A DNA stretch of 64,000 bases from Hymenobacter lapidiphilus (GTDB taxonomy: Bacteria; Bacteroidota; Bacteroidia; Cytophagales; Hymenobacteraceae): assembly GCF_013377885.1 (NCBI RefSeq), contig NZ_JABKAU010000008.1, positions 87,571 through 151,570 on the forward strand, in the 5' to 3' direction. The position numbers were made by a program, and so were the translations under genes. Position 1 is the stretch's first letter, and the number at the start of each line of letters is the position of its first letter. Below are positions 17,801-25,416 of this stretch, one piece after another. Below the pieces are notes generated by a model, which searched no databases, was not told the origin of the DNA, and saw only the letters and a list, made by a program, of their open reading frames with translations.

Positions 17801-20397
17801 ATTACCTCTACCCGGGCGATGGCGCTGGTGGGTTTGCCGGCCGGCGTGAGGGCCACCAGCTCTACGGGTACCTCGTCGCGGGTTTTCACCAGCTCGCCCA
17901 GGTTTTTCACCCCGAACATCACCGCCTGCGTCTGCACCTCGAAGGTGGCGAAGCGGTTCACGGGGCGGCCGGTTTCATCGAATACGGTCGTGAAAGCCGC
18001 GCCTTCCAAAGTGCCCAAATCGGGGTAGTCGGGCACCTGGTAGGTGGCGGTGCCGCGGCCGGCGGCGTCGGTGGTGCCTTCGCGCACGGTTTTCTCGAAG
18101 CGGTCGGAAATCGGGGTCGATTCCAGGCTGCCGTAGTTGCCGCGCCGCCGGTCGCCGCTGTTGATGGCGAAGCTGTAGCCGGCGTATTCTTTGGGCTGGA
18201 AGCGCTTTTCCTTGAGCGAAAACTCCACCTCAAACTTGCGGTCGGCAGCGGGCGGTCCGAACAGGTTCTGGGCCGTAATCTGGGCCTGCACGGTCTGGTC
18301 GGGCTTCACCACGGCCCGGCTGGCTTTCACCGTCACCTTCAGGCGGTCCGGAATAAACTCTTCCACCGAGAGCTGGCGCGAAGTCAGCAACACGTCGTTG
18401 GCCGTCAGGATTTCAAGCGTGTAGAGGCCCGTCATCACGCTGGGGGGCAGTAGGAAGCGGGCCTCGGTGCTGCCCTCGGGGCTGAGGGTTTTTTGCAGGC
18501 TGGCGTACTCCTTGCCGGTGGGTAGCAGCAGGCGCACCTTCAGCGGGAGGCCTTTGGGGGGCGCCTGCCAGGTTTCGGTGCGCACCACGGTGTTGGTCTG
18601 GATGGTGTCGCCGGGGCGGTACAAATCCCGGTCGCCGTAGAGGAAGGCCTGGTAGCGGGCAGCGTTGCTTTGCAGGCCGCCCACCTCGAAGCGCGAGGTT
18701 TCCACCCGGCTCCGGTTCAGGTCCAGAAACGTGAAGTCGTCGCCGCGGCGGGCCACCACCATGCCCAGCCGGAACCGCGCGTTCTGGGCCGTCGAGTCGA
18801 ACTTGGCTACGCCCGCGCCGTTGGTTACGCCGGTGCCCATTATCTGGTTGTTGGTACTCAGGTAGCTGATTTCCAAGCCGCTCAGTGCCTTCGCCTCCCG
18901 AATCGAGTTGGCAAATACCATCGTGCTGCCGGCCGCACCGGTCTTCACAATCAGGCCGATATCCGACACGGCCACCAGCTTGCTCACCTGCAGCCACTGC
19001 CGCTCGGTGTCCTGCACACGTATCACGTAGAGCCCCTTGAGGCCCGCCGAAAACTCCAGGTCTTTCAAACTCAGATTCAGCAGCCGCAACCCCTGCTCCT
19101 TGGGCATGCCGGCCACCGTATAGGTGCGGTCCGACAGCACGTTGCCCAGGTTCTCCACGTCGTAGTACTGGAACGAGCGGTCCACGTACTCGCCGTTTTC
19201 GTCCTGGTTGCTCTCGCCGTCCTCGCCATCGTACTCGGGGTAGCCGTACTGACTGCCGCCGCGCAACAGCTGCTGGATGTTGTTGGCGTACACTTTGGCA
19301 ATAGTCACCTGCACTTTGTCCACCTCGTTGATGCGGATGCCCAGGTTGCGGGAACCCAGCGCGTCGAGGTACAGGGCCTTGTCGGCGCTGGCAAAGCTGA
19401 TGGTGGGCCGCTCGTCTGAGAAGCTCACGGTCTGCGTCACATCGTCGTTCAGCTGCCCGCCCAGGCTGCCGCGCAAACCGCTGCTCAGGCGCACCTGGTA
19501 GCTTTTGCCCACTTCGAAGCCGCCTTTGAGGCGCACGCCGCTTTCCAGTTCCTCCACCTCAAAGGCCACCTGCGGCGACACGGCCACAGCGCTGCGCATG
19601 TCCATCCCGCTCACCGGCTGGTTGGTCTGGATGGTGATAACCGGGTCGGCGCCTTGCAGCGTGCCGTTGATGGCCGTTACTTCCAGCGCCTGGGGGTCGG
19701 GCACGGTAAGCTCGGTTTCGGTGGTTTGGTCGGTCGGAAGGTCGCTACCCACCGCGCTCAGGCCGGGGGCCAACGCCAGTTTCAGGGGCGAACCGGGCCG
19801 CAGCTGCTGCTTAAGCGCCAGGCGCACCTGCTGGCCCGCCTCGCCGCCAACTACCTCGAAAGCCACCGGCTCGCCGTCCTGGGTCAGGCGCAGCAGCGGC
19901 TTCACGTCGGCGGGCTTCACGGCGTAGTTGAAGGGCAGTTCCACCCGCAGCTCGGCCGTGCCCGCGGCCCGTTCCGAGCGCGCCCAGAAGGCCTGAGGAG
20001 CCTGCAGCGCCAGGTAAGGCGTATGGAATTTCTGACGGTCTTCGGGTAGCTCGGTGCCCCGGCGCGTGCCTTCGGGCAGCGCCTCGGGGCGCAGTTTAGC
20101 TATGAAAGCCGTGCTGGGCCGCAGCGGCACGTTGGGCGAAAACACCAGCTCCCGGTCCGTCGTCCACTTGAACTTGCCGCGCATGGCCGGCTCAAACGCC
20201 ACTACCCGGGTGGTATCCCAGCGGTCCAGCTGCTCGGGCCCCACTACCGCATCTGCAAACTGGAACACGATGTTCTGGTACGGGTCTATTTCCGCACCGT
20301 TGGGGTCAGTCGCGCCCTCCTCCGAGCGCGAGCAGGCGAAACCAAGCAGCGCCAGCAACACCAGCAGCGGCTGGCGGGCAATTCGGGAGAGTAGCAT
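14824..20397 (-). CDS. Bacterial alpha-2-macroglobulin lipoprotein with thioester site
   Basis: A 1857-residue periplasmic lipoprotein of the YfhM-type macroglobulin family, thought to trap proteases that breach the envelope and to act with PBP1C. The signal peptide ends LLGFAC (C22). Many macroglobulin beta domains follow (for example the MG-type GVYTLEI-like repeats and the bait-adjacent region). The thioester motif YGCLEQ lies near residue 1390, followed by an alpha/alpha toroid domain (residues about 1390-1660) and a C-terminal receptor-binding-like domain. Residues about 1225-1318 are encoded by a strikingly AT-rich stretch (16445-16725). First gene of the minus-strand cluster that ends with pbpC. 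Confidence 0.95.
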   Translation of the reverse strand: MLLSRIARQPLLVLLALLGFACSRSEEGATDPNGAEIDPYQNIVFQFADAVVGPEQLDRWDTTRVVAFEPAMRGKFKWTTDRELVFSPNVPLRPSTAFIAKLRPEALPEGTRRGTELPEDRQKFHTPYLALQAPQAFWARSERAAGTAELRVELPFNYAVKPADVKPLLRLTQDGEPVAFEVVGGEAGQQVRLALKQQLRPGSPLKLALAPGLSAVGSDLPTDQTTETELTVPDPQALEVTAINGTLQGADPVITIQTNQPVSGMDMRSAVAVSPQVAFEVEELESGVRLKGGFEVGKSYQVRLSSGLRGSLGGQLNDDVTQTVSFSDERPTISFASADKALYLDALGSRNLGIRINEVDKVQVTIAKVYANNIQQLLRGGSQYGYPEYDGEDGESNQDENGEYVDRSFQYYDVENLGNVLSDRTYTVAGMPKEQGLRLLNLSLKDLEFSAGLKGLYVIRVQDTERQWLQVSKLVAVSDIGLIVKTGAAGSTMVFANSIREAKALSGLEISYLSTNNQIMGTGVTNGAGVAKFDSTAQNARFRLGMVVARRGDDFTFLDLNRSRVETSRFEVGGLQSNAARYQAFLYGDRDLYRPGDTIQTNTVVRTETWQAPPKGLPLKVRLLLPTGKEYASLQKTLSPEGSTEARFLLPPSVMTGLYTLEILTANDVLLTSRQLSVEEFIPDRLKVTVKASRAVVKPDQTVQAQITAQNLFGPPAADRKFEVEFSLKEKRFQPKEYAGYSFAINSGDRRRGNYGSLESTPISDRFEKTVREGTTDAAGRGTATYQVPDYPDLGTLEGAAFTTVFDETGRPVNRFATFEVQTQAVMFGVKNLGELVKTRDEVPVELVALTPAGKPTSAIARVEVIRMLWETVIERRGGRYSYNSQKREETVLRRNVEVSGSGINANLGFAPQYSGEYEIRVSRPGAATYVSQRVYAYGYGDTQSNSFEVNNEGEVTIEADQDKYEPGQTAHLLLKTPFPGRVLVTVERDRVLDHFYVDTDEKSAKVDIPIRGGHVPNIYVTATAIRPIKDNRLPLTVARGFVPLTVEKPGSRLSVAIKAPELSRSQTMQTIEVSTAPGAQVTLAMVDEGILQMKDFRTPDPHGYFYQKRALEVAAHDVYPFLLPELGTSSTGGDGYDLARRTTPVPSRRVKLLAKWSGVLTADASGKVSYKLQVPQFSGAIRIMAVAYKGDAFGSAEHTMRVADPVVISTALPRFLSPGDTIDVPVTLTNTTNEIIKGRAGLRVKNNASNARVEIFASENFNTVEVKDVTSTSIIGEVILGHDTREKEVYERRLVFRLVAFTPGVLELESVMDSDAGKFTETIEIPVRPASPLQKRTGSGVLAGGGKAQQLNLKTDFMAASLRSQLVVSRSPMAEFAKDLRYLLQYPYGCLEQTVSAAFPQLYYGDLVATLGQKTGVKGKAGQFNPNYHVQEAIRKVEAQQMYNGSLSYWPGGDYDNWWATAYAAHFLLEARQAGFAVNKNVLDRVLGYLETRTRQRETETYNIIQTGGVIRPVTLAKKEIPYSLYVLALAGRPTPVALNYYKANRPLLADDSRYLLAAAFALSGNQRAFQQTVPARYGVAPSIARRELGGSFSSPIRDMALVLNALLAADPGNPQVVGLSRQLSRRVQQAGWLSTQERAFSLLALGKLAKSNANSTATAQLLADGKNIGAFTGKDLTVSNVSNRQITLKPAGKGSLYYFWELEGISPTGRVAEEDAYLLVRRQFLDRNGNPLGSVTFRQNDLVVVRITIQSAESAGDVPNVAITDLLPAGLEIDNPRIGAVRELAWAKDAAQPDYLDVRDDRLNIFTTATPKPKAFYYLARAVSKGTFRLGPVSADAMYNAEYHSYSGASVVRVR

Positions 20398-20461
20398 AGC
20401 AGGGAGGAAGGATAGGCGCCGTAAGGTATAGAAAAAGGGAGATGGATAGGGGGCTGTTGTG

Positions 20462-20469
20462 TATGTTTG
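20462..20469 (+). promoter_or_regulatory. Putative -7 promoter element TATGTTTG
   Basis: Matches TAnnTTTG. It lies 25 bases before the ATG at 20494 of the AT-rich hypothetical gene and supports that start. No clear -33 TTTG is seen. Confidence 0.4.
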
Positions 20470-20493
20470 GTGGAGAACCTAAAGCGAATTGTA

Positions 20494-20823
20494 ATGAGTC
20501 GAGTGACCAACCTGATGATAGCCTTCAATTCTAGCGAAGACAGCAAAGGAGTTATTGAGCAACTAAGGAAGTTTACCTATCGAAACCTTCCGTTCAACAT
20601 CACTTCCGTTAAAGATGAGAAGCTTCCAGAATCGTGGTATGGCGGCACGAAATATTTAGAATGCAATATTCTGTTGGGAGCTTTTAATCATTTTGAGATA
20701 AAGCCTCTGGTAGAATATATGAGGCAGATGACTTGGGACAGTCCAGAGTGTGTCCAACTGATAATCAAAGAAGAATGGGATGTTAGATTTAGAATAGTCG
20801 AAGTGTTCCCAGAAGAACAATAA
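20494..20823 (+). CDS. AT-rich hypothetical protein, possibly an immunity protein
   Basis: A 109-residue protein encoded with visibly lower GC and Bacteroidota AT-rich codon use compared with both neighbours. Recognisable segments are LPESWYGGTKYLE, LLGAFNHFEI and VQLIIKEEWD. These recall small immunity-like proteins of polymorphic toxin systems, from memory of similar short proteins, and I cannot name the family. No toxin gene lies beside it. An in-frame TTG start at 20467 overlaps the putative -7 element, so 20494 is preferred. Confidence 0.7.
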   Translation: MSRVTNLMIAFNSSEDSKGVIEQLRKFTYRNLPFNITSVKDEKLPESWYGGTKYLECNILLGAFNHFEIKPLVEYMRQMTWDSPECVQLIIKEEWDVRFRIVEVFPEEQ

Positions 20824-20832
20824 AGCGTTGCC

Positions 20833-21429
20833 TCACACCCCCGCAAACACCTCCGCCCACTCCATCTCCAGCCCCGGCAGCGTGTGGCAGCCAATCTGGC
20901 CCGGCTCGAAGTATTCGCCATGAACTTGGTAGCAGCCTTCACGCAATACGTACACCGTGATGCTCTTCTCGCCGGGTGATACAATCCAGTATTCCGGCAC
21001 CTCGTTTTCTTCGTAGAGGTCAAATTTTTCCTTCGTGTCGCGGGCCAGATTGCCAGGACTCAGGATTTCAATAATCCAGTCAGGCGGGCCTACGCATCCT
21101 TTTTCGTCCAGCTTAGTTGGGTCACACACTACGCAGATATCGGGTTGTACTACGGTGGTTACCTGGGCATCGCCATTGGCCGACATTTTGGTAAGCCGCA
21201 CATCGAAAGGCGCATGAAAAACCTCGCATTTGCCACTAGCTAGTTGCTGATAAATCAGCCCCATAAACCGGCTGGATAGGCGCTGATGCACGACCCGCGG
21301 CGCTGGGTTCATCAGCCGCACCTTACCTTTAATCAGCTCTACGAACTCATCTAGCCGCCAAGTCAGGTAATCGGCATAGGTGTAAGTCTGGTCGGGGGCG
21401 AGTTGGGAAATGTGGGTGATGACGGGCAT
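20833..21429 (-). CDS. Uma2 family (DUF820) nuclease-like protein
   Basis: A 198-residue protein of the Uma2/DUF820 group, which has a restriction-endonuclease-like PD-(D/E)xK fold of unknown biological role. Visible motifs are VVQPDICVV (D97), DWIIEILSPGN (E121), the helix DTKEKFDLYEENEVPEYWIV that follows, and the N-terminal FVELIKGKVRLMNPAPRV. An open frame extends upstream to 22107, antisense through the hydrolase gene, but the family N-terminus starts at 21429. Members are abundant in cyanobacteria and Hymenobacter-type genomes. It is convergent with the AT-rich gene, only nine bases apart. Confidence 0.9.
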   Translation of the reverse strand: MPVITHISQLAPDQTYTYADYLTWRLDEFVELIKGKVRLMNPAPRVVHQRLSSRFMGLIYQQLASGKCEVFHAPFDVRLTKMSANGDAQVTTVVQPDICVVCDPTKLDEKGCVGPPDWIIEILSPGNLARDTKEKFDLYEENEVPEYWIVSPGEKSITVYVLREGCYQVHGEYFEPGQIGCHTLPGLEMEWAEVFAGV

Positions 21430-21483
21430 GGCAGCGGGCGGCAGGTGTAGCCTAAAGATACGCGGGTGGCGTACATTCGGGCC

Positions 21484-22062
21484 ATGCAAGCCGTTACTAT
21501 CCTCACCGTTCCCGGCCTGGGCAGTTCCGGTCCGGCGCACTGGCAAACCCGTTGGGAGCAGCAGTATGGCTGCCGGCGCGTGGAGCAGCGCGACTGGCAG
21601 CACCCTATTTGTACCGACTGGGTAGTTGCCCTGGATGCTGCCGTTTCTGCTGCGCCGGGGCCGGTGGTGCTGGTGGCCCACAGCCTGGCCTGCGCCACGG
21701 TAGCGCACTGGGCCGCCACCGCCGCCCGCCCCGTGGCCGGGGCCCTGCTCGTCGGCCCCGCCGATGTAGACCAGCGGGAGCAACTGCCCGAGGTGCGCGG
21801 GTTTGCGCCCATGCCACTGGCGCGGCTGCCGTTTGCCAGCATCGTGGTAGCCAGCGAAAACGACGAGTACGTGACCCTGGCCCGTGCCCGGGAGTTTGCC
21901 GCTGCCTGGGGTAGCCGGCTGGCGAACGTGGGGGCGCTGGGTCACCTCAACTCCGAATCGGGACTGGAATTGTGGCCGGCTGGCTGGGCGCTGGTGCAGG
22001 AGTTGGTAGCGCTGTCCTTCGGTTCGCGCTACGGCCGTTCTTACAACCCAAATCCAACCTAA
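21484..22062 (+). CDS. RBBP9/YdeN family alpha/beta hydrolase
   Basis: A 192-residue serine hydrolase of the RBBP9/YdeN family. The triad is visible: S67 in VLVAHSLAC, D127 in ASENDEYV and H154 in LGHLNSESG. The N-terminal VPGLGSSGPAHWQTRWE is the family hallmark. The natural substrate is unknown; small esters are likely. The ATG at 21484 is preferred over a GTG at 21466 because the first strand (AVTILTVPG) starts right after it. Divergent from the Uma2 gene. Confidence 0.93.
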   Translation: MQAVTILTVPGLGSSGPAHWQTRWEQQYGCRRVEQRDWQHPICTDWVVALDAAVSAAPGPVVLVAHSLACATVAHWAATAARPVAGALLVGPADVDQREQLPEVRGFAPMPLARLPFASIVVASENDEYVTLARAREFAAAWGSRLANVGALGHLNSESGLELWPAGWALVQELVALSFGSRYGRSYNPNPT

Positions 22063-22064
22063 CA

Positions 22065-22098
22065 AAAAGCGCCCCGACCAACTGGCCGGGGCGCTTTT
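22065..22098. terminator. Bidirectional hairpin terminator
   Basis: Arms AAAAGCGCCCCG (22065-22076) and its exact complement (22087-22098) between the convergent hydrolase and secreted nuclease genes. A- and T-runs flank both sides. Confidence 0.85.
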
Positions 22099-22120
22099 CG
22101 TACTCAAGCTGCCAAAGCGT

Positions 22121-25100
22121 TTACTGCTTCTGGAAGCGGCTTACGTAGGTCTGCTTCGCGCCTACTACGCGCACCACGTAGAGGCCGTTGCTTAGGCCGG
22201 CTATGCGCTGGCTCAACTGTTTATTTAGCTGTTCAACCGAGCCAGTGCCTTCCAGCACGAGGCGGCCTGTGGTGGTGTACACGCTCAGGCGTAGGTTGCG
22301 GCCGGTTTCCGGCAATTCAAACCGGATGCTGCTGGTGGCCGGGTTGGGGTACAGGTTCAGCGGGGCGGTGGCCGTGGCGCGGGTGGTGGCCAGCGGCGTC
22401 TGCGTCAGCGAGAAGCGCGTGAACACCGGGTAGTGGTCGGTGGTGGTGTTGGCGTAGTTGGCAACGCCAGCGGCCAGGTCGGTGCGGATGGCGGCCGAGC
22501 CGTTGATGTAGTAGGTGGCCATGGGCTTGGTGGCTAGCACGTTGTCAATCACCGTCCCGAATCCCACTGTGCTTTGGGCACCGGCCCGGGCCAGTGGCAG
22601 GGTGAGAGCCACGTAGTTGGGGTCGGCTACGAAGACGTTGTACGACGATACGGCCGGCGTAACGCCGGAAGCAATGGTGCCTTCGAGCACGTCGTTAAAG
22701 TCGCCGAGCACCAGCGTGCTGGAGCCGGGGTAGCTGGTGTCGAGTAGGGTTTTCAGCTGCTCAACCCCTGCTTTGCGGCGGGCGTAGTCGTTGGCCGAAG
22801 TAGCCGATATGTTCGCCTTGGCATGAATGTTCACGAAGTTGACGCGCTGCGTCCGGCCATCGAGCGTAACGTCGGCAGCCATTAGGTACGGAAAGCGGCC
22901 CGACGACCAGGCATTGAAGGCGGGACAGTTCTGCGACTCCGGGCAGCGCAGCAGCCCTTCAAATTTCACCGGCCGCACCACATCCGGGCGGTAAATAAAG
23001 CTCAGCTTCTGCGTAGAGGCATAATCGGAGTCGGCGGCATCGTCGGCACGCGAGCCAAAATCGGCGGTTTTGTAGGCGTACTGTACGCCCGATTGCGCTG
23101 AAAGGGTGGCTACCAGGTTGCGCAGGCGCACCGTGTCCACCACTTCCTGCAGCGCATACACATCGGCGGCGAGGGTCTTGAGAATAGCCGCTACGTTGGT
23201 TTGCTGCAGCTCCACATCAGTCGGCCCCTGGCCCGAAACCGTCGAGCCAAACCACTCCACGTTCCAGTTCACTACCTCCAGGGTTTTCGTCGCGTCGTAG
23301 GTGTTGCCGCGCAGGTTCGGAGTCAGCGTCGGCACGTTGGCCGTGGACACGCTCAGCGTAGCGGCATAATCGGCAGCGGCCCGCGTGGGCAGGAACCGCA
23401 CCCGAATCGGTAGTTGGCGGTTGCTGGCCTCGGCCTGGGTGTAGGTGAGGCTGGGGCTGAATACGAGGCTGTCTTTCGAGAGCTGAAACGCCGCGTCGGG
23501 CGACGTCACGGTCAGCGGGCCGGTCAGGTTGGTGGTCGTCAGTACAATGTTCCGGTACGCCGGCGTGTTCACCGGCTGGTAACCGAAAGCCAGGTTCTGG
23601 GTGCTCAGGCGCACGGTGGGCGCCGAGGGCGTGGCCGAATTGGTGAGCACCACATCGTCCAGGCTCCAGCGGGCGGCCCCGTTGGTGGTCGAGGTGTACA
23701 CAAAGGCCACGTATACGCCGCCCCGCTTGTAGCCGCTCAGGTCGAGGCTGTTGTTTTGCCACACATTCGAGTTCTGGGCGGGGAAGTTGGCGCTCAAATC
23801 GGTCCAGGTTACGCCGCTGGCGTTGGGGCTGCCGGTGCCGGGGTAAGTGGTAGAAACCAGCAGGCGCAGACCTGGGCCATTGAAGGCCGTGCGGGTCCAG
23901 TAAGATAGTAGCGGGAAGCTGGTGCTGGTCAGGTTGAGGGCGGGCGAAATCAACCAGTCCTCGTTGGCCACGTTGCCGCCGTTGGCAAAGCCGTTCATCT
24001 GCACGGCACTGGGGTTGGGAGACGAGTCGGTGGGGTCGGTGGGGTTGCGCCCGAAGCTGGTGCAGGCCCAGGTCTGGGTGCCCGTTACGCTGAACTGCAC
24101 CCAGCCATCAGCAAGGGCCGTGGAGCTGGTGCAGGCATTGAAATTAAATACCGTCTGCGTGAGGTCGTTGCCGCTGCCGCTAAGTGCTACATCGCGACTG
24201 GTTGCGCCGGGGCTCCGGACGTTGGTCACGCCGCTTACGGCGCCGCTGGCCTGGCCCAGGGTGGTGGGTGTAAAGCGCACGTACACCAGCCGGGGCTGGG
24301 CCAGCTCGGCCACCGAGTACACCGTGGTGGTATCGAACGTCGTTCCGTCCTTCGAAACAGCGAACGGGGCCGCAGTGCGTACGGTAGCAGCGGCCGTCAG
24401 CCGGGTGCCGGTAAGCGTGAAGGTGCGCGGGGCTGAAGGGACATTAACGGTTTGCTGGCCGAAATCGAGTGTGGCCGGGGCCACGGCCAGCACCGGCGCG
24501 TTGGGGTTGGCGTTCCAGCTGAGGGTAAAGTCGTCGATGGCCGAGCTGGGGCGGCTGCCGGGGCCCGTAGTGGGCGTGGGGGCCACAATCCGGATCCAGA
24601 TGGGCCCGGCCTTGTTGTCGAGCGCCCCGCCGAAGCCGACTTTAAGAGCAGCGTTGGCGAAGAACGGGCCGGTGGTGGCCGTAGTGCCTACCGCCGTAAA
24701 GGCTGCGGGCGTAGCTCCAAAGCCGTACTCGACCTGCCAGGTAGCGGTGCGCCCAATCGTGCTGTCGAGCGACTGGAGCCGGAAATTCAGCTCGAAATCG
24801 GTTTTGCCCAGCGTGTTGGCCACCTGAAATACAAAGGCCGGGCCAACGCCGGTGGGCGGGGTGGCCGTGCTGGTACCGTCGCCGAAGCTGCCGGTCTGGC
24901 GCAGGCCCAGCGCCCGGTTAGGACTGGCAGCCTGGTCGGCCGACGAAGCAGTGCTTTTGAGGCCGGTAGCCGAAGCGAAGTTCTTGAACGCGCCGCTGCT
25001 GTTGCCCCAGGTGGTGGGGGCCGTAGTGAGCGTGGCCGCGGTACCAAGCTGGTTGGGACCGGCATTGGTGTAAATGCCGAAGCCGGCGGGCAAGCCGCTG

Positions 25101-25219
25101 GCCAGCCCGTCAAAGGTTTCAACGTAAGGGCTGGTCGTAAGTGTAACCTGGGCCCGCGCTTCAAAAGAGGCTACGGTTAGCAGGCTGGCCCAGCTTAGCA
25201 AGAGAAAACGTTTCATCAT
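22121..25219 (-). CDS. Secreted endonuclease/exonuclease/phosphatase-domain protein with T9SS sorting domain
   Basis: A 1032-residue secreted protein. Residues 1-23 are a signal peptide. The N-terminal part is beta-sandwich rich (VETFDGLASGLPAG; an anchor-type region). Two stretches with choice-of-anchor-like repeats follow (LDFGQQTVNVPSAPRTF; LAFGYQPVNTPAYRNI). The catalytic domain begins near residue 650 with EVVNWNVEWFG, has ALQEVVDT and LVLGDFNDVLEG, and ends at TTTDHYPVFTRFSL, all typical of the exonuclease/endonuclease/phosphatase superfamily. The last 80 residues (LNLYPNPATSSIRFELPE ... GLYVVRVV) are a type IX secretion sorting domain. It is probably a surface or released DNase or phosphatase, with the exact substrate unknown. 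Confidence 0.93.
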   Translation of the reverse strand: MMKRFLLLSWASLLTVASFEARAQVTLTTSPYVETFDGLASGLPAGFGIYTNAGPNQLGTAATLTTAPTTWGNSSGAFKNFASATGLKSTASSADQAASPNRALGLRQTGSFGDGTSTATPPTGVGPAFVFQVANTLGKTDFELNFRLQSLDSTIGRTATWQVEYGFGATPAAFTAVGTTATTGPFFANAALKVGFGGALDNKAGPIWIRIVAPTPTTGPGSRPSSAIDDFTLSWNANPNAPVLAVAPATLDFGQQTVNVPSAPRTFTLTGTRLTAAATVRTAAPFAVSKDGTTFDTTTVYSVAELAQPRLVYVRFTPTTLGQASGAVSGVTNVRSPGATSRDVALSGSGNDLTQTVFNFNACTSSTALADGWVQFSVTGTQTWACTSFGRNPTDPTDSSPNPSAVQMNGFANGGNVANEDWLISPALNLTSTSFPLLSYWTRTAFNGPGLRLLVSTTYPGTGSPNASGVTWTDLSANFPAQNSNVWQNNSLDLSGYKRGGVYVAFVYTSTTNGAARWSLDDVVLTNSATPSAPTVRLSTQNLAFGYQPVNTPAYRNIVLTTTNLTGPLTVTSPDAAFQLSKDSLVFSPSLTYTQAEASNRQLPIRVRFLPTRAAADYAATLSVSTANVPTLTPNLRGNTYDATKTLEVVNWNVEWFGSTVSGQGPTDVELQQTNVAAILKTLAADVYALQEVVDTVRLRNLVATLSAQSGVQYAYKTADFGSRADDAADSDYASTQKLSFIYRPDVVRPVKFEGLLRCPESQNCPAFNAWSSGRFPYLMAADVTLDGRTQRVNFVNIHAKANISATSANDYARRKAGVEQLKTLLDTSYPGSSTLVLGDFNDVLEGTIASGVTPAVSSYNVFVADPNYVALTLPLARAGAQSTVGFGTVIDNVLATKPMATYYINGSAAIRTDLAAGVANYANTTTDHYPVFTRFSLTQTPLATTRATATAPLNLYPNPATSSIRFELPETGRNLRLSVYTTTGRLVLEGTGSVEQLNKQLSQRIAGLSNGLYVVRVVGAKQTYVSRFQKQ

Positions 25220-25247
25220 AGAAGAAAACTTTGAAAGACGGACAAAA

Positions 25248-25272
25248 CAAGCGGCTCATATTAAGCCGCTTG
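25248..25272 (-). terminator. Hairpin with T-run downstream of the alkane monooxygenase gene
   Basis: Arms CAAGCGGCT (25248-25256) and AGCCGCTTG (25264-25272), followed on the minus strand by TTTTG. It lies about 145 bases after the alkB stop and just upstream of the nuclease gene on the same strand. Confidence 0.5.
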
Positions 25273-25416
25273 CGTCCGGCAAAACATCTGTCAAAAATAC
25301 TCCGAAAGTGCCCTGAATGCAACAAATACACAATCTGTTAACAGCGTATTTTTCGCCGGCTAAGCTCTGCTGCCTATAGGTTGAAAACCTCCTGCATGCA
25401 CCTGCACTGGAAAACG

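Noticed and set aside
17047..18453. A 468-residue open frame antisense to the macroglobulin gene
   Set aside because: Long antisense frames are expected in GC-rich coding DNA. The composition (histidine- and arginine-rich with no domains) is that of a shadow frame.
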